This document shows, piece by piece, positions 1 to 9,797 of a DNA stretch of 64,000 nt. Position numbers and translations under genes: made by a program. Position 1 is the first letter of the stretch. The number at the start of each line of letters is the position of its first letter. The notes beneath the pieces were generated by a model. The model ran no database searches, was not told where the DNA came from, and saw only the letters and a list, made by a program, of their open reading frames with translations. The DNA is from Limnobaculum xujianqingii (GTDB lineage Bacteria; Pseudomonadota; Gammaproteobacteria; Enterobacterales; Enterobacteriaceae): assembly GCF_013394855.1 (NCBI RefSeq), contig NZ_JABMLK010000002.1, positions 1,626,360 to 1,690,359 on the forward strand. Reading direction: 5' to 3'.

Positions 1-1
1 C

Positions 2-361
2 AGTGGCGGCGGAAGTGATGGTGGAGCAACCGGTAGCTGTAGTAACCCAGTTGACCCGGCCGCTGCCAGTAAACCAGCATGGTCAGCCTCTAAGGTTTAC
101 AACGGCGGTGAGATAGTTAGCTATAACAACCTGCAATGGAAAGCGAAGTACTGGACGCAAAACAACCAACCTGGCTTTGGTGCCGATCAGTGGGAGCTGG
201 TCAGTAAAGTCAAATTGTCCTGGCGTGCAGATATTGTTTATAACGGTGGTGAAACCACTTCCTTTAATGGCTCCGAGTGGAAAGCCAAATGGTGGACCAA
301 GGGCGACGAGCCTGGCAAAGGTGATGTTTGGGTTAAACAAGGCGCTTCTGATTGTAAATAA
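2..361 (+). CDS. 3' end of a secreted chitin-binding protein (CBM5/12-type repeats)
   Basis: The reading frame is open from the left edge to a TAA at 359-361, so only the last 119 residues are seen. After a Gly/Ser-rich linker come two related aromatic-rich modules, one with KPAWSASKVYNGGEIVSYNN...WKAKYWT and one with LSWRADIVYNGGETTSFNG...WKAKWWT. The pattern W...Y..G..V...G..W.A.WWT is that of CBM5/12 chitin-binding domains found at the C-terminus of chitinases and chitin-active LPMOs. The catalytic part lies outside the window, so the enzyme type cannot be told. It precedes a chitinase gene on the same strand, which fits a chitin-utilisation locus. Confidence 0.8.
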   Translation, partial: SGGGSDGGATGSCSNPVDPAAASKPAWSASKVYNGGEIVSYNNLQWKAKYWTQNNQPGFGADQWELVSKVKLSWRADIVYNGGETTSFNGSEWKAKWWTKGDEPGKGDVWVKQGASDCK

Positions 362-376
362 TCGTTGAGTCATCAG

Positions 377-403
377 GTGTGCGGTACCAAAAGTACTGCA
401 CAC
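377..403 (+). terminator. hairpin, possible terminator after the chitin-binding gene
   Basis: GTGTGCGGTAC and GTACTGCACAC form an 11-bp stem with one mismatch around a CAAAA loop, 16 bases after the stop codon. There is no real T-run behind it, so it may be a 3' stabilising or intercistronic hairpin rather than a strong terminator. Confidence 0.4.
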
Positions 404-464
404 CATTTCCCGACAGGTCATTTTGCCAGTGGCTAAAGAATCATTCTTAATCGGAGCTTTTATT

Positions 465-3047
465 ATGAAGATGAAGTTACTATCGAAAGCGTTCATGGTG
501 CTGGGCTTTTGTAGCATGGCCTCATCGGCCATGGCGCTGGAAGCCTGGAGTGGACAAGAGGGAAGCGATACTTTCCAGGTAATATATTCTGGTAATGTTT
601 ACTCTAATGCCTGGTGGGTTGGGGCTGCTGATTGTCCTGCCAGCTCAATTCAAAATCCAGACAGTAATGCATGGCGTTTAGTGCGAACGGCTACTGCTCA
701 GGAAATGACCCAGTACGGTAATCCAACGACTTGTGATGTTTCTAATGGTGCAGCGGCTACGGTATCCCCTGAGTTTGATGCAACGCAAGCTTATACTAAA
801 GGTACCGTAGTCGGTATTGGCGGAGCTAACTACAAGGCAACGGCAGATATTGCTGCGAATACTTTTACGCCATCAAAACCAAATCCCTGGAAAGCTTATG
901 CTGCTGCCCCTGGATGGGAAGCGGGTAAAATTTATGATACCGGCGAAATAGTTATTGTTAATGGTCAAGGTTATGAGGCCTGGTTCTATACCGTAGGGGA
1001 TGACCCGGCCAACACCGCTAACCAAAGTCCTGATGGCGATAATGGTCGTCCGTGGAAGCCACTTGGTTCGCTCAAAAATTATACTGAGCAGGAGTTGTCT
1101 AAAGCTCCTGTGTTGAATCTACAAACTCTGTATCCGGCAGGGACATTAGTTAAATATCAAAATATTCCTTATGTTTCTCAGGCTCAGGTTCATTTGGTGA
1201 AACCGGATGATAAAACCCTGTGGGAAATTTTTATTGACTGGACCGGTACTAAAGAGCGTGTTGGTAAGCCAAATGCCACATGGCCAAAACATGTGTATGC
1301 CCCTTATGTTGACTTTACGTTGAACAGTATTCCGGATTTGGCTTCATTGTCAAAGAGCCAGAATATCACCCACTATACGTTGGCTTTTATTGTGGCTAAA
1401 GATAACAACACCTGTCTGCCAACCTGGGGTACAGCCTATAACATTAACGACTATACCCAATACAGAAAGATTAAAGAGTTACGTGAAGCAGGTGGTGATG
1501 TAATGGTATCTATCGGTGGAGCAAACAACACTCCGCTGGCAGCCGCTTGTAAGAACGTAGATGATTTGCAGAAGCAATACTACGATATCGTTGATAACCT
1601 GAATCTTAACGTTCTGGATTTTGATATCGAAGGTAACTGGGTTGCTGATAATGAGTCGATTCAACGACGTAATGAAGCAGTGAAAAAAGTACAGGATCGT
1701 TGGCGTCAGGAAGGTCGTAAAGTGGGTATCTGGTATACCTTACCAATTCTGCCAACCGGATTAACTCAGGAAGGGATCTATGTACTGAATGATGCTAAAG
1801 CTAAGGGCGTGGATCTGGCGGGTATTAACGTTATGACCATGGACTACGGTAACAGCATTTGCCAGTCAGCTGGTACTGAAGGACAAAATATCCACGGTAA
1901 ATGTGCGACATCAGCAATTGATAACTTGTTTACTCAGGTAAAAGCTATTTGGCCTGAGAAAGATGATGCTACCGTGAATGGAATGTTAGGTACTACACCA
2001 ATGATCGGCTATAACGACGTTCAGGGTGAAGTATTCTTTATGTCTGATGCCAGAATGGTTTTCCAACAGGCGAAAGATCGTAATATCGGCATGATCGGTA
2101 TTTGGTCAATGTTCCGCGATCAACCGGGTACTGCTGGATATGTAGGGCCAGAGAATAGCGGGATGACCGAGCAGCAGGCACCAATATATGCCTACAGTAA
2201 AGTCTTTGCACCATTCACTACCACCAGTGGTGGGCAGCCGGTTCCTCCGGTTACCGGAAATGTACCTCCGGTTGCTAATGCGGGAGTTAGCCAGACCGTT
2301 GATGGAGCACAAGCCATCACTTTGGACGGTACGGGTTCTACCGATCAGGATGGTGATGCATTGACCTATCAATGGGAGCAAACCAGCGGCCCGGCAGTTA
2401 CGTTAAATGGTGCCGATATGGCAACAGCCACCTTTAATGTTGAACAACCGGTACAGCATGCGACCTATAAGTTCCGTTTAACGGTTAAAGATCAGGAGCA
2501 CAGCGCTTATGCGGAGACGACTGTTTCTGTTATTAATGCGGCACAGCCAATTGCACCAACGTTAGTCTTGTCACCAAGCTGGCAGGTACAAAGCGGCAGT
2601 CAGGTAGTCATTACTGCAACGGCTTCCGACCCTGATAGTACCAGTGCGCAGCTAAACTGGAACTGGACTATTCCAGGCGAACTGACTCAGGTTACCGGAC
2701 AAGGTACCAATACGTTGACTATCACTGCACCATCAGTGACTGCGGCTAAGGGGTATCAACTGGCGGTACGGGTTGTGGATCAAAATAATCTGAGCGCAAC
2801 GGCAAATACCACGTTACAGATTAATCCAAAAGCTGAACCTACACCTACACCTACACCATCGGGGGATTATCAATATGCCTATCCGAAAGATATCAGCAAA
2901 TATAAAGCTGGAACCCGTGTATTAGGGAAAGATGGCGGCATTTATGAGTGTAAGCCATATCCTTACTCTGGCTGGTGTAGTCAGGCAGCATGGGCTTATG
3001 AACCGGGTAAAGGCGTTAACTGGAAAGACGCCTGGGATAAACGTTAA
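465..3047 (+). CDS. chiA: ChiA-type secreted chitinase (GH18) with PKD-like and C-terminal chitin-binding modules
   Basis: Hydrolyses chitin outside the cell. The start is ATG 465, preceded by CGGAG at 452-456; the frame stays open upstream but without a better start. 860 aa: signal peptide about residues 1-24 (ending SSAMA), a WSGQEGSDTFQVIYSGNVY...AWWVG carbohydrate-binding module, a second CBM5-like module, then a GH18 domain at roughly 275-600 with the catalytic DFDIE motif at residues 385-389. The part up to about residue 610 closely follows E. coli ChiA (YheB), including VDFTLN, GGDVM.SIGGAN and MTMDYGN blocks. Unlike the E. coli protein, it continues with a PKD-like domain, a second Ig-like domain, a PTPTPTP linker and a C-terminal aromatic chitin-binding module. 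The E. coli enzyme is secreted by the type II system. Confidence 0.93.
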   Translation: MKMKLLSKAFMVLGFCSMASSAMALEAWSGQEGSDTFQVIYSGNVYSNAWWVGAADCPASSIQNPDSNAWRLVRTATAQEMTQYGNPTTCDVSNGAAATVSPEFDATQAYTKGTVVGIGGANYKATADIAANTFTPSKPNPWKAYAAAPGWEAGKIYDTGEIVIVNGQGYEAWFYTVGDDPANTANQSPDGDNGRPWKPLGSLKNYTEQELSKAPVLNLQTLYPAGTLVKYQNIPYVSQAQVHLVKPDDKTLWEIFIDWTGTKERVGKPNATWPKHVYAPYVDFTLNSIPDLASLSKSQNITHYTLAFIVAKDNNTCLPTWGTAYNINDYTQYRKIKELREAGGDVMVSIGGANNTPLAAACKNVDDLQKQYYDIVDNLNLNVLDFDIEGNWVADNESIQRRNEAVKKVQDRWRQEGRKVGIWYTLPILPTGLTQEGIYVLNDAKAKGVDLAGINVMTMDYGNSICQSAGTEGQNIHGKCATSAIDNLFTQVKAIWPEKDDATVNGMLGTTPMIGYNDVQGEVFFMSDARMVFQQAKDRNIGMIGIWSMFRDQPGTAGYVGPENSGMTEQQAPIYAYSKVFAPFTTTSGGQPVPPVTGNVPPVANAGVSQTVDGAQAITLDGTGSTDQDGDALTYQWEQTSGPAVTLNGADMATATFNVEQPVQHATYKFRLTVKDQEHSAYAETTVSVINAAQPIAPTLVLSPSWQVQSGSQVVITATASDPDSTSAQLNWNWTIPGELTQVTGQGTNTLTITAPSVTAAKGYQLAVRVVDQNNLSATANTTLQINPKAEPTPTPTPSGDYQYAYPKDISKYKAGTRVLGKDGGIYECKPYPYSGWCSQAAWAYEPGKGVNWKDAWDKR

Positions 3048-3060
3048 CGATTGACTAAGA

Positions 3061-3090
3061 CCAGTTATCGCCAGGGTTGGCGATAACTGG
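3061..3090 (+). other. perfect 12-bp intercistronic hairpin
   Basis: CCAGTTATCGCC (3061-3072), loop AGGGTT, GGCGATAACTGG (3079-3090). It starts 13 bases after the chitinase stop and is not followed by a T-run. It may be a weak terminator or an mRNA-stabilising structure between the chitinase and the transglycosylase gene. Confidence 0.6.
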
Positions 3091-3122
3091 CAAATAGTAA
3101 GCCCTGTACCGGAGAGCCCATA

Positions 3123-3557
3123 ATGAAAATCGCAGCTTTCTTTGCATTCATGGCAATCAGCACTACAAGCTATGCAACCTGCTGGGATGAAGCCGCGGGT
3201 TACTTCAATATCGATCCCCGGTTGTTAAATGCCATTGCACAAGTTGAGTCGGGTATGAAGGCCGATGCCTATAATTCCAATAACAATGGAAGTTATGATG
3301 TTGGCTTGATGCAAATTAACAGTTCTCATTTTTCGCGTCTGAAGAAACTGGGTGTTGATGAGCATGTGCTGGTGAACGATCCCTGTATTTCTGTATTGGT
3401 CGGTGCTTCCATTTTGTCAGAAATGATTGGTCAGTATGGTTACACCTGGGAAGCGGTAGGCGCTTACAATGCCGGAATGGGTGAAAAACGTCACGATCTA
3501 AGAATGAAATATGCTTATCGGGTGTGGCAACGTTACCAGAAGCTAAAAGAAAGGTAA
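3123..3557 (+). CDS. small periplasmic lytic transglycosylase (SLT/IagB-like)
   Basis: 144 aa with a short signal peptide (about residues 1-18, ending SYA). The SLT-type fold is seen in FNIDPRLLNAIAQVESGM, where the E of QVESG is the expected catalytic glutamate, then DVGLMQIN and GAYNAG, all standard lysozyme-like transglycosylase motifs. It resembles IagB/VirB1-type enzymes that open peptidoglycan locally for large envelope complexes. It lies 76 bp downstream of chiA on the same strand. A role in helping chitinase export is possible but only inferred from position. Confidence 0.85.
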   Translation: MKIAAFFAFMAISTTSYATCWDEAAGYFNIDPRLLNAIAQVESGMKADAYNSNNNGSYDVGLMQINSSHFSRLKKLGVDEHVLVNDPCISVLVGASILSEMIGQYGYTWEAVGAYNAGMGEKRHDLRMKYAYRVWQRYQKLKER

Positions 3558-3576
3558 TGGATAAGTCCGATAGTGT

Positions 3577-4230
3577 TTAAAAACGTTCTGGCAGCTTGCC
3601 TACGTACTGTAATTTCCCATTTTCAATTTTGATATATCCGCCTTGTTTTAGGGCAGACAAGATATTCATAATACGGCTGCGGGAAAAGTTGGTGCGTTCC
3701 TGAATGTAGGTGTAGGCACTGGTATTTTGACGTATCTCTTCAGACTCTTGCATTAGTTTTAGCAGGTGCAGGCATATTGATTCGTAAATAGTTATTCCCG
3801 ATAGATGAGCCTCTCTCTCCCCCAAACTTTGAATAAAGAAAGCCTGTAAATAAATTAAATGTATCAGTAAGTCCTGTTGTTGAATAATTTCCAGTGCCAG
3901 CGTTATGGGTATTAATCCTAATTTAGCGTCTGTTTCTGTACGTAAAAAAAACTCACTTTGACTAATGCCCAAAGAGCCGAGACCTATTATTGCCGGAGCG
4001 TAAGTATTGGTTACTACCAGGCCATCCTTATTCCGACATACTGTAGCGCTACCTTCCGTTAACAACATACACAGTGGTTCACTCTGATTAATCAGTTGGA
4101 TATTTCGATACTGTTTATAGGATTTAAAGGTAGCGAGTGGCATTAAAACTTCCATTAACTTATTAATATGTTCAGTCGGTTTACCTTCAAATGTTTGAAG
4201 ATCGGCCATTCTGCTATTATCCGAACTCAT
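3577..4230 (-). CDS. IprA-like winged-helix transcriptional regulator
   Basis: 217 aa. The N-terminal two thirds look like a cyclic-nucleotide-binding-type barrel, and the C-terminus carries a winged helix: YIQERTNFSRSRIMNILSALKQGGYIKIENGKLQYVGKLPERF. This closely parallels the C-terminus of E. coli YaiV/IprA (inhibitor of hydrogen peroxide resistance). The N-terminal half is less similar, so it may be a paralogue with another role. It is convergent with the transglycosylase gene, whose stop is only 20 bp away. Confidence 0.75.
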   Translation of the reverse strand: MSSDNSRMADLQTFEGKPTEHINKLMEVLMPLATFKSYKQYRNIQLINQSEPLCMLLTEGSATVCRNKDGLVVTNTYAPAIIGLGSLGISQSEFFLRTETDAKLGLIPITLALEIIQQQDLLIHLIYLQAFFIQSLGEREAHLSGITIYESICLHLLKLMQESEEIRQNTSAYTYIQERTNFSRSRIMNILSALKQGGYIKIENGKLQYVGKLPERF

Positions 4231-4415
4231 TTTATGCCCTGTTTGCTTATGCTTATGATTAATTTAAGCATAAGCAACAAATAGCAAATTTCACAGGAAA
4301 CCGACCTGAAAAGTCACCATTTTTAGCCAGCATAGGAATTCTTTATTGTTGTGCGGAGTGATGATTGTTAAGTTTCAGCTTTTTATCAGTGAGTTAACGG
4401 CGGTGTATCATTGAA

Positions 4416-4459
4416 AAAAGCATCATAACGGATATTGATGTCCGTTATGATGCTTTTAT
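4416..4459 (-). terminator. intrinsic terminator of the lpoA-yraN-diaA-dolP operon
   Basis: A 17-bp perfect stem (AAAAGCATCATAACGGA paired with its complement at 4441-4457) with an 8-nt loop. On the minus strand it is followed by a T-run, 40 bases past the dolP stop codon. The sequence between here and the divergent regulator at 4230 shows no gene. Confidence 0.85.
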
Positions 4460-4497
4460 AAGTATTGAATTAAATGATGCCAATACCAGGTTGGGAA

Positions 4498-5076
4498 TTA
4501 TTTAACGTATTGAAATACAGTAATAACCTGTTTTACGCCGCTGACTTCGCTGGCAACTTTCGCCGCTTCTTTACCCTGGGCTTCAGTCACCAGGCCTAAC
4601 AGGAAGACCTCACCATTTTCAGTAACCACTTTCACATTGCTGGATTTTACTTTATCACTGGTCAGAAGCTGTGAGCGGATTTTAGTGGTGATCCAGCTAT
4701 CGCTTGAAGCGGTACCAATTTCAACCGGTTTACCTTCACGAACTGCGTTATGAACTTCCTGGGCCCCGTCCACACCTACAGCAATATTTTTTGCGCGTTC
4801 AGCCAGCTCTGCTTTTGGGGTCTGGCCGGTTAACAAAACGCTACCGTGGTAGGCGGTAGTGACAATACGGGCTTCTTGTTTAATTTCTTGATCTTTCGCA
4901 ATAGCGTTACTGACACGGGCTTCTAGTGTTACATCATCTACCTGTGTGCCGACTGTACGTGGATCGGTAGCGGTTTTAGTGGCTACTGCTGCGCTACCGG
5001 CAACCACAGCCACACAGCCGCTTAGCATGGTAGTACTCAGTAACATAGCCAACACAGTAAGGTTACGGATTTTCAT
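4498..5076 (-). CDS. dolP: DolP (YraP), BON-domain outer-membrane lipoprotein
   Basis: 192 aa. The signal peptide ends in the lipobox LSGC, so the mature N-terminus is a lipidated cysteine. Two BON domains follow (about residues 47-115 and 125-190), including the typical VLLTGQ and VFLLGLV segments. E. coli DolP binds anionic phospholipid at the division site, links to septal amidase activity and supports outer-membrane integrity. Last gene of the diaA cluster, 13 bp after diaA. Confidence 0.95.
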   Translation of the reverse strand: MKIRNLTVLAMLLSTTMLSGCVAVVAGSAAVATKTATDPRTVGTQVDDVTLEARVSNAIAKDQEIKQEARIVTTAYHGSVLLTGQTPKAELAERAKNIAVGVDGAQEVHNAVREGKPVEIGTASSDSWITTKIRSQLLTSDKVKSSNVKVVTENGEVFLLGLVTEAQGKEAAKVASEVSGVKQVITVFQYVK

Positions 5077-5089
5077 TCAAAAAGCTCCT

Positions 5090-5680
5090 TCAGTCATCCT
5101 GGTGAGGGAATAGGGTGTAATCAATAAGATCGCAAAGACAATTGATAATTAGCATATGCATTTCTTGTATTCGGGCTGCCCGATGAGAGGGAATACGTAT
5201 TTCAACATCCTGCAGGCCCAGTAAACCAGCCAGTTCACCGCCGTCAGAGCCCGTCAGAGCGATAATAGTCATATCCCGGGTTACTGCGGCTTCAACTGCT
5301 TTGATGATATCCCGGCTGTTACCACGGCTTGAAATCGCCACTAAAATATCACCGGCTTGTCCCAGCGCTCGTACCTGTTTAGCATAACCTTCATCTTTCA
5401 TGCCACCATTATTAATAGCGGTAAGGGTGATGGTGTCTGCGCTCAGGGCCAAAGCAGGTAAGCTGGGACGTTCAGCCTCAAAACGATGGATTAGTGTGGC
5501 AGCAAAATGTTGAGCATTAGCGGCGGAAGCACCATTGCCACAGGTCAGCACTTTGTTTCCATTTAGTAACGACTGAACGATACTCATCGCCGCGCGGGAT
5601 ATGGAGTCTGGCAGGGCTTCTGCCGCTGCTATTTGTGTTTGGATGCTTTCGGTAAAACAGCCTTTAATTCTTTCTAACAT
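5090..5680 (-). CDS. diaA: DiaA, DnaA initiator-associating SIS-domain protein
   Basis: 196 aa, the family length. One SIS (sugar isomerase) domain with the [15 protein letters not shown] block near residues 47-61 and AISSRGNS in the middle. In E. coli, tetrameric DiaA binds several DnaA molecules and promotes ordered DnaA assembly at oriC, which keeps replication initiation timely. It lies between yraN and dolP as in E. coli. Confidence 0.95.
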   Translation of the reverse strand: MLERIKGCFTESIQTQIAAAEALPDSISRAAMSIVQSLLNGNKVLTCGNGASAANAQHFAATLIHRFEAERPSLPALALSADTITLTAINNGGMKDEGYAKQVRALGQAGDILVAISSRGNSRDIIKAVEAAVTRDMTIIALTGSDGGELAGLLGLQDVEIRIPSHRAARIQEMHMLIINCLCDLIDYTLFPHQDD

Positions 5681-5725
5681 AGTATGAGTTCTGCTTTTGT
5701 TTTGCTTGTTAGGCCGAAGAGGTCG

Positions 5726-6127
5726 CTAAGTGTCACCATCGGCATTGAACGCGTTCGGCAACCATTGTAACTGATTACCGGTAATGGCTAAAACATCGAA
5801 CCGACAGTTTGTTGTTTCCAGACATAATTGATGTTGTGCTAACCAGCGGGAAGCAGCATAAAGCAAACGTTGCCGTTTATGCCAGGTAATAGAGTCGGTG
5901 GCGTGACCAAAGTGTGAATTCTGCCGATAACGTACTTCTACAAATACCAGAATATCACCGTCCTGCATAATCAAGTCCAGCTCACCACCGCGAAACTTAA
6001 CGTTAGCAGTGACAAAGTGCAAACCTGAACGCTCAAGATGGCGACGCGCTATGGCTTCATAGCGCGTACCAACCTGATAGTGGGTTATTTTACCGGGACC
6101 AGCTGTCCCTGACGGTATTGTATCCAT
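5726..6127 (-). CDS. yraN: YraN, UPF0102 nuclease-fold protein
   Basis: 133 aa. The core [23 protein letters not shown] matches the UPF0102 family, which has a Holliday-junction-resolvase-like/PD-(D/E)XK-type fold. The N-terminus (ATG 6127) overlaps the last 43 bases of lpoA, and the sequence [31 protein letters not shown] aligns well with E. coli YraN, supporting this start. The biochemical function is not settled. Confidence 0.93.
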   Translation of the reverse strand: MDTIPSGTAGPGKITHYQVGTRYEAIARRHLERSGLHFVTANVKFRGGELDLIMQDGDILVFVEVRYRQNSHFGHATDSITWHKRQRLLYAASRWLAQHQLCLETTNCRFDVLAITGNQLQWLPNAFNADGDT

Positions 6128-7869
6128 GGTAATTGACGGTGAACCACGCAGTTATTGTCTGCACTGAGTATGCCTGTGGAACCCGAAAGTTTGAAGTCAG
6201 GTAACTGACTAATTTCTGAGAAGTGGTTCGCAAGTTCCCAAGCATCTGCTCCCATACCGTAAAGGCGAGCCAGGGTATAGTCGCTACTATATTTACTTGC
6301 ACCTTGGGAAATTGCCGGAGAAAGCCCAACCAGCATTGGAATTTCACTGAACTGAAGACCTTCCATCTCAAAGCGGAAATCCGGGCCGGCACTTGCCTGA
6401 TAGCTACGAGAGCTGGCGTATAAACCGGCGGATTTAGAGGCTTTAGACATATCCAGCATTGGTTTAATCAACGCCAGTTCTGGTTGTGTTGCCACGATAT
6501 AGATAGCATCCACCGGGCCACTGATCGTGCCGGTTACACCTGATGAAAGGGTAATTGGCTGACCTTCAGCACTCATACCGCGACCACCACTCAGAGCGTC
6601 TCTCAGACCTGTCTGGTTAGAGAAATATTGAACGCGAGCAGAATTACCACCAAACTGACTCCACTGATCGGCAAAGGCACGGGCTACGCGATCGCCGAGA
6701 TTTCCACGTGGTGCGATAATCAATGGAGAAGTTTTACCCTGAGCATTGATATGGCGAGCGGCATCAGCGGCTTCATCTTCTGGTGACAGAGCGAAATAGC
6801 AAATATTTGGACGATCTGACAGCTTCTCTGGTTGATTCAGCGCCAGCATATTTAGCGTTGACGGTGACTGAGCCAGCTTTTCTACCTCAGTTTTGATTAA
6901 TGGCCCAACGATAACTGATGCGCCGTCTTGTTCGGCTTGAGCCAGAAGCTCTTCTACAGGTTTACTGCCGGTATCGTAAACTTTGACCTGTGTACCAGCA
7001 CCTGTAGTACTCAGTGATTTCGCCGTGTTAAAACCTTCCTGAATTGCCGGGCTGAACTTGCTGCCTGAGCCGGTCAGCGGTAGCAATAGCGCGATATTAG
7101 TAGCTGAAGTGTCAGCTTTTTGGAAACCTAATGCGCGAGCCAGTGGCGCAGGTAACATTTTAGATGCCGGGTGGCGACTGTAACGACTCTGCCAATCCTT
7201 AACCGCAGACTGAAGCATGCTGTTGTCTGCTTTATTGTTCTGGTAGGTTTGCAGCAATTCAAGCCACTCGCTGAGCGTATTTTCATTCGCATCAACATTC
7301 AGCGCGGTGAGCATTGGCATGGTAAACCGATTTAACAGGTTCCAGGTTTGATCGATAACCTTTTGTTTTTCACCTTCGGTGACCAGAGGCTCCAGATTAA
7401 TATAGGCGCGTAATTGAGCTACCGGGTCACGGCCCTGATTTGCCTGTATTTCTACCCGATAGTAACGGGCTTTCTGTACGTCAGATAAGCCGTTGAGGTT
7501 AATGTTTTTTAGCCACTGGAACATACCTTTGCTATCCTGTTGCTTCGCAGCCAGCTCGGCACGTAACAGGAGTCGCTCTTGATCCTGAGCAACAGTCAGC
7601 ATCTCGGGGAGTTCTTGTAGTATATTCAGCGCCTGTTTGGTGTCATTTTCCATAATCAGCGCGCGAATGGCTAACAGCTTCCAGTTTATCTGAGCATCGC
7701 CGTTGCTTTCGGCGGCGAGTTGCAAGTAGTGCGCTGATGGTTGAGTCAGTTCACCCTGAATACTGTTCTGTGAGTTATTTAAACTTTGGCATCCTACCAA
7801 AAACAGCGTAGCCAGTACTACTGGCAGAGCCTGGCTTGCCTTAGTACGAAGGTATGTAGTTAAACGCAT
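6085..7869 (-). CDS. lpoA: LpoA, outer-membrane lipoprotein activator of PBP1A
   Basis: 594 aa. The signal peptide ends in the lipobox LVGC (about residues 24-27). The N-terminal part is a helical TPR-like region and the C-terminal part (from about residue 255) a periplasmic-binding-protein-like LppC domain, beginning [10 protein letters not shown]. LpoA spans the periplasm and stimulates the transpeptidase of PBP1A. It is shorter than E. coli LpoA (678 aa), mainly through a shorter middle. It is divergent from rsmI, 63 bp apart, and heads the yraN-diaA-dolP group. Confidence 0.94.
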   Translation of the reverse strand: MRLTTYLRTKASQALPVVLATLFLVGCQSLNNSQNSIQGELTQPSAHYLQLAAESNGDAQINWKLLAIRALIMENDTKQALNILQELPEMLTVAQDQERLLLRAELAAKQQDSKGMFQWLKNINLNGLSDVQKARYYRVEIQANQGRDPVAQLRAYINLEPLVTEGEKQKVIDQTWNLLNRFTMPMLTALNVDANENTLSEWLELLQTYQNNKADNSMLQSAVKDWQSRYSRHPASKMLPAPLARALGFQKADTSATNIALLLPLTGSGSKFSPAIQEGFNTAKSLSTTGAGTQVKVYDTGSKPVEELLAQAEQDGASVIVGPLIKTEVEKLAQSPSTLNMLALNQPEKLSDRPNICYFALSPEDEAADAARHINAQGKTSPLIIAPRGNLGDRVARAFADQWSQFGGNSARVQYFSNQTGLRDALSGGRGMSAEGQPITLSSGVTGTISGPVDAIYIVATQPELALIKPMLDMSKASKSAGLYASSRSYQASAGPDFRFEMEGLQFSEIPMLVGLSPAISQGASKYSSDYTLARLYGMGADAWELANHFSEISQLPDFKLSGSTGILSADNNCVVHRQLPWIQYRQGQLVPVK

Positions 7870-7932
7870 GCTGTATCCAATTTATTTATAATCTTGAGAT
7901 CGTTAATATTAAACGGCCACCCGGATGAAACC

Positions 7933-8814
7933 ATGAGTCAACACAATCAAGTCGCTATTCTATCCTCGACCCTTTATGTGGTGCCCACTCCCATCGGTAA
8001 CCTTGGCGATATTACTCAAAGAGCGCTGGACGTACTGGGTAGTGTCTCCCTTATTGCGGCAGAGGATACCCGACACACTGGTCTGCTATTACAGCATTTT
8101 GCCATTAATGCACAACTTTTTGCACTGCACGATCACAATGAGCAATCTAAGGCAGACATTTTAATCACAAAATTGAAAGATGGACACAGTATAGCGCTTG
8201 TTTCTGATGCTGGTACGCCATTAATTAACGATCCGGGCTACCATTTAGTACGTCGTTGTAGGGAAGAAAATATCCGGGTTATCCCGCTGCCCGGGGCTTG
8301 CGCGGCGATTACAGCCATGTCGGCGGCGGGCCTTCCTTCCGATCGTTTTTGTTATGAAGGTTTTTTACCGGCTAAAACTAAAGCGCGTTGTGATGTGTTG
8401 CGTGATTTGGAAAATGAACCCAGAACACTGATCTTCTACGAGTCGACACATCGCTTGCTGGATAGCCTGCAGGACATGATCACCGTTTGGGGGCCACAGC
8501 GCTATGTGGTATTAGCTCGGGAATTAACCAAAACCTGGGAAAATATTTATGGCGCACCGGTGGGTGAATTGCTGGCTTGGGTGAAAGAAGATGAAGTGCG
8601 CCGTAAAGGTGAGATGGTATTAATTGTTGAAGGTTATAAAGCAGAAAACGAAAGTGAGCTTTCTGCTGAATCACTGCGTACGCTGGCACTGTTGCAGAAA
8701 GAATTACCGTTGAAAAAGGCCGCGGCTTTGGCGGCTGAAATTCATGGTGTAAAGAAAAATGCGTTATATCGCTACGCGCTGGATCAACAGCAGGGCAAAG
8801 AGGAAGACGAGTAG
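7933..8814 (+). CDS. rsmI: RsmI, 16S rRNA C1402 2'-O-methyltransferase
   Basis: 293 aa from ATG 7933; the frame is open to 7894 but E. coli RsmI begins at the equivalent methionine (MSQHNQ.. against MKQHQS..). The SAM-binding tetrapyrrole-methylase-like fold is seen in [41 protein letters not shown] and [14 protein letters not shown]. It methylates the ribose of C1402 in 16S rRNA. Standard neighbour of lpoA, transcribed divergently. Confidence 0.96.
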   Translation: MSQHNQVAILSSTLYVVPTPIGNLGDITQRALDVLGSVSLIAAEDTRHTGLLLQHFAINAQLFALHDHNEQSKADILITKLKDGHSIALVSDAGTPLINDPGYHLVRRCREENIRVIPLPGACAAITAMSAAGLPSDRFCYEGFLPAKTKARCDVLRDLENEPRTLIFYESTHRLLDSLQDMITVWGPQRYVVLARELTKTWENIYGAPVGELLAWVKEDEVRRKGEMVLIVEGYKAENESELSAESLRTLALLQKELPLKKAAALAAEIHGVKKNALYRYALDQQQGKEEDE

Positions 8815-8887
8815 TTTTTGCTAGTTACCAGCAGGAATTGATCAAACCGTGTTGGTTTGCGTTCTGGCTTATTGTGGCTATCACGGG

Positions 8888-8893
8888 TATACT
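8888..8893 (+). promoter_or_regulatory. rnpB promoter -10 element
   Basis: TATACT preceded by GGG (extended -10 context) lies 7 bases before the first base of the mature RNase P RNA. A GC-rich discriminator (CCGCGCC) follows, as at stringently controlled stable-RNA promoters. No clear -35 is visible at ideal spacing. Confidence 0.7.
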
Positions 8894-8900
8894 CCGCGCC

Positions 8901-9276
<376 letters not shown>

Positions 9277-9285
9277 ATCTTATAT

Positions 9286-9319
9286 AAAGGCGCTTTATTT
9301 TAAATAAAGCGCCTTTTTC
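9286..9319 (+). terminator. rnpB intrinsic terminator
   Basis: AAAGGCGCTTTATTT and AAATAAAGCGCCTTT form a perfect stem just after the mature RNA end, followed by a T-rich run. The A-run on the other side lets it also serve the minus-strand gene at 9347-9754. Confidence 0.9.
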
Positions 9320-9346
9320 TTTTGCTTAATTAGGGATTATTCGAAA

Positions 9347-9754
9347 TTACCAAAATCGATACCAGGGTTTTTGGTGAGGTTTCTTGAGAGGTAAAACACG
9401 ATGTATCTCGTTGCTTTGAGCATCTGCCACAATGATATTGAGTGCAAGTGCCGTTTCAATGATAAAGGGGAGCACTTCCTCAACGCGTGAGAACGAAATA
9501 GCCAGCATCCCCATTTCATGACCGAAATTATTGATCATTGGCCCATCAGCCCACGGGCAATCATCGACTTCATCATCGCTACAGTCACATAAGCAGGAAT
9601 AGCGAGCGGTTAATTTTTTATGCAGTTCCAGAAGAGCAGAGGATTTTTCTCTTTCATCATCATAATATTCCTCTCTGAGCTGGAAGATTTTCACCCAAGC
9701 CTGTTTGTCAGAATCGGGTAGCGGAACGCAGATCAGTTCGACGGTATAACTCAT
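9347..9754 (-). CDS. uncharacterised acidic 135-aa protein
   Basis: Not recognised. 135 aa, no signal peptide or membrane segment. It contains an acidic, cysteine-containing stretch (CLCDCSDDEVDDCPWADGP, about residues 54-72) that could bind a metal, then a helix rich in aliphatic residues. The start at 9754 (MSYTVELICVPLPDS) has AGG upstream. It lies 43 bp downstream of the PstS-like gene on the same strand and may be cotranscribed with it. Confidence 0.6.
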   Translation of the reverse strand: MSYTVELICVPLPDSDKQAWVKIFQLREEYYDDEREKSSALLELHKKLTARYSCLCDCSDDEVDDCPWADGPMINNFGHEMGMLAISFSRVEEVLPFIIETALALNIIVADAQSNEIHRVLPLKKPHQKPWYRFW

Positions 9755-9797
9755 TTAAATAACCTCCATTGTCTTGAGTCGATAGCATGGCTCAGAA

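Noticed and set aside
2839..2857. Short tandem repeat ACACCT in chiA as a variable element
   Set aside because: Three to four copies encode a normal Pro-Thr linker in frame; in-frame six-base units would only change linker length.
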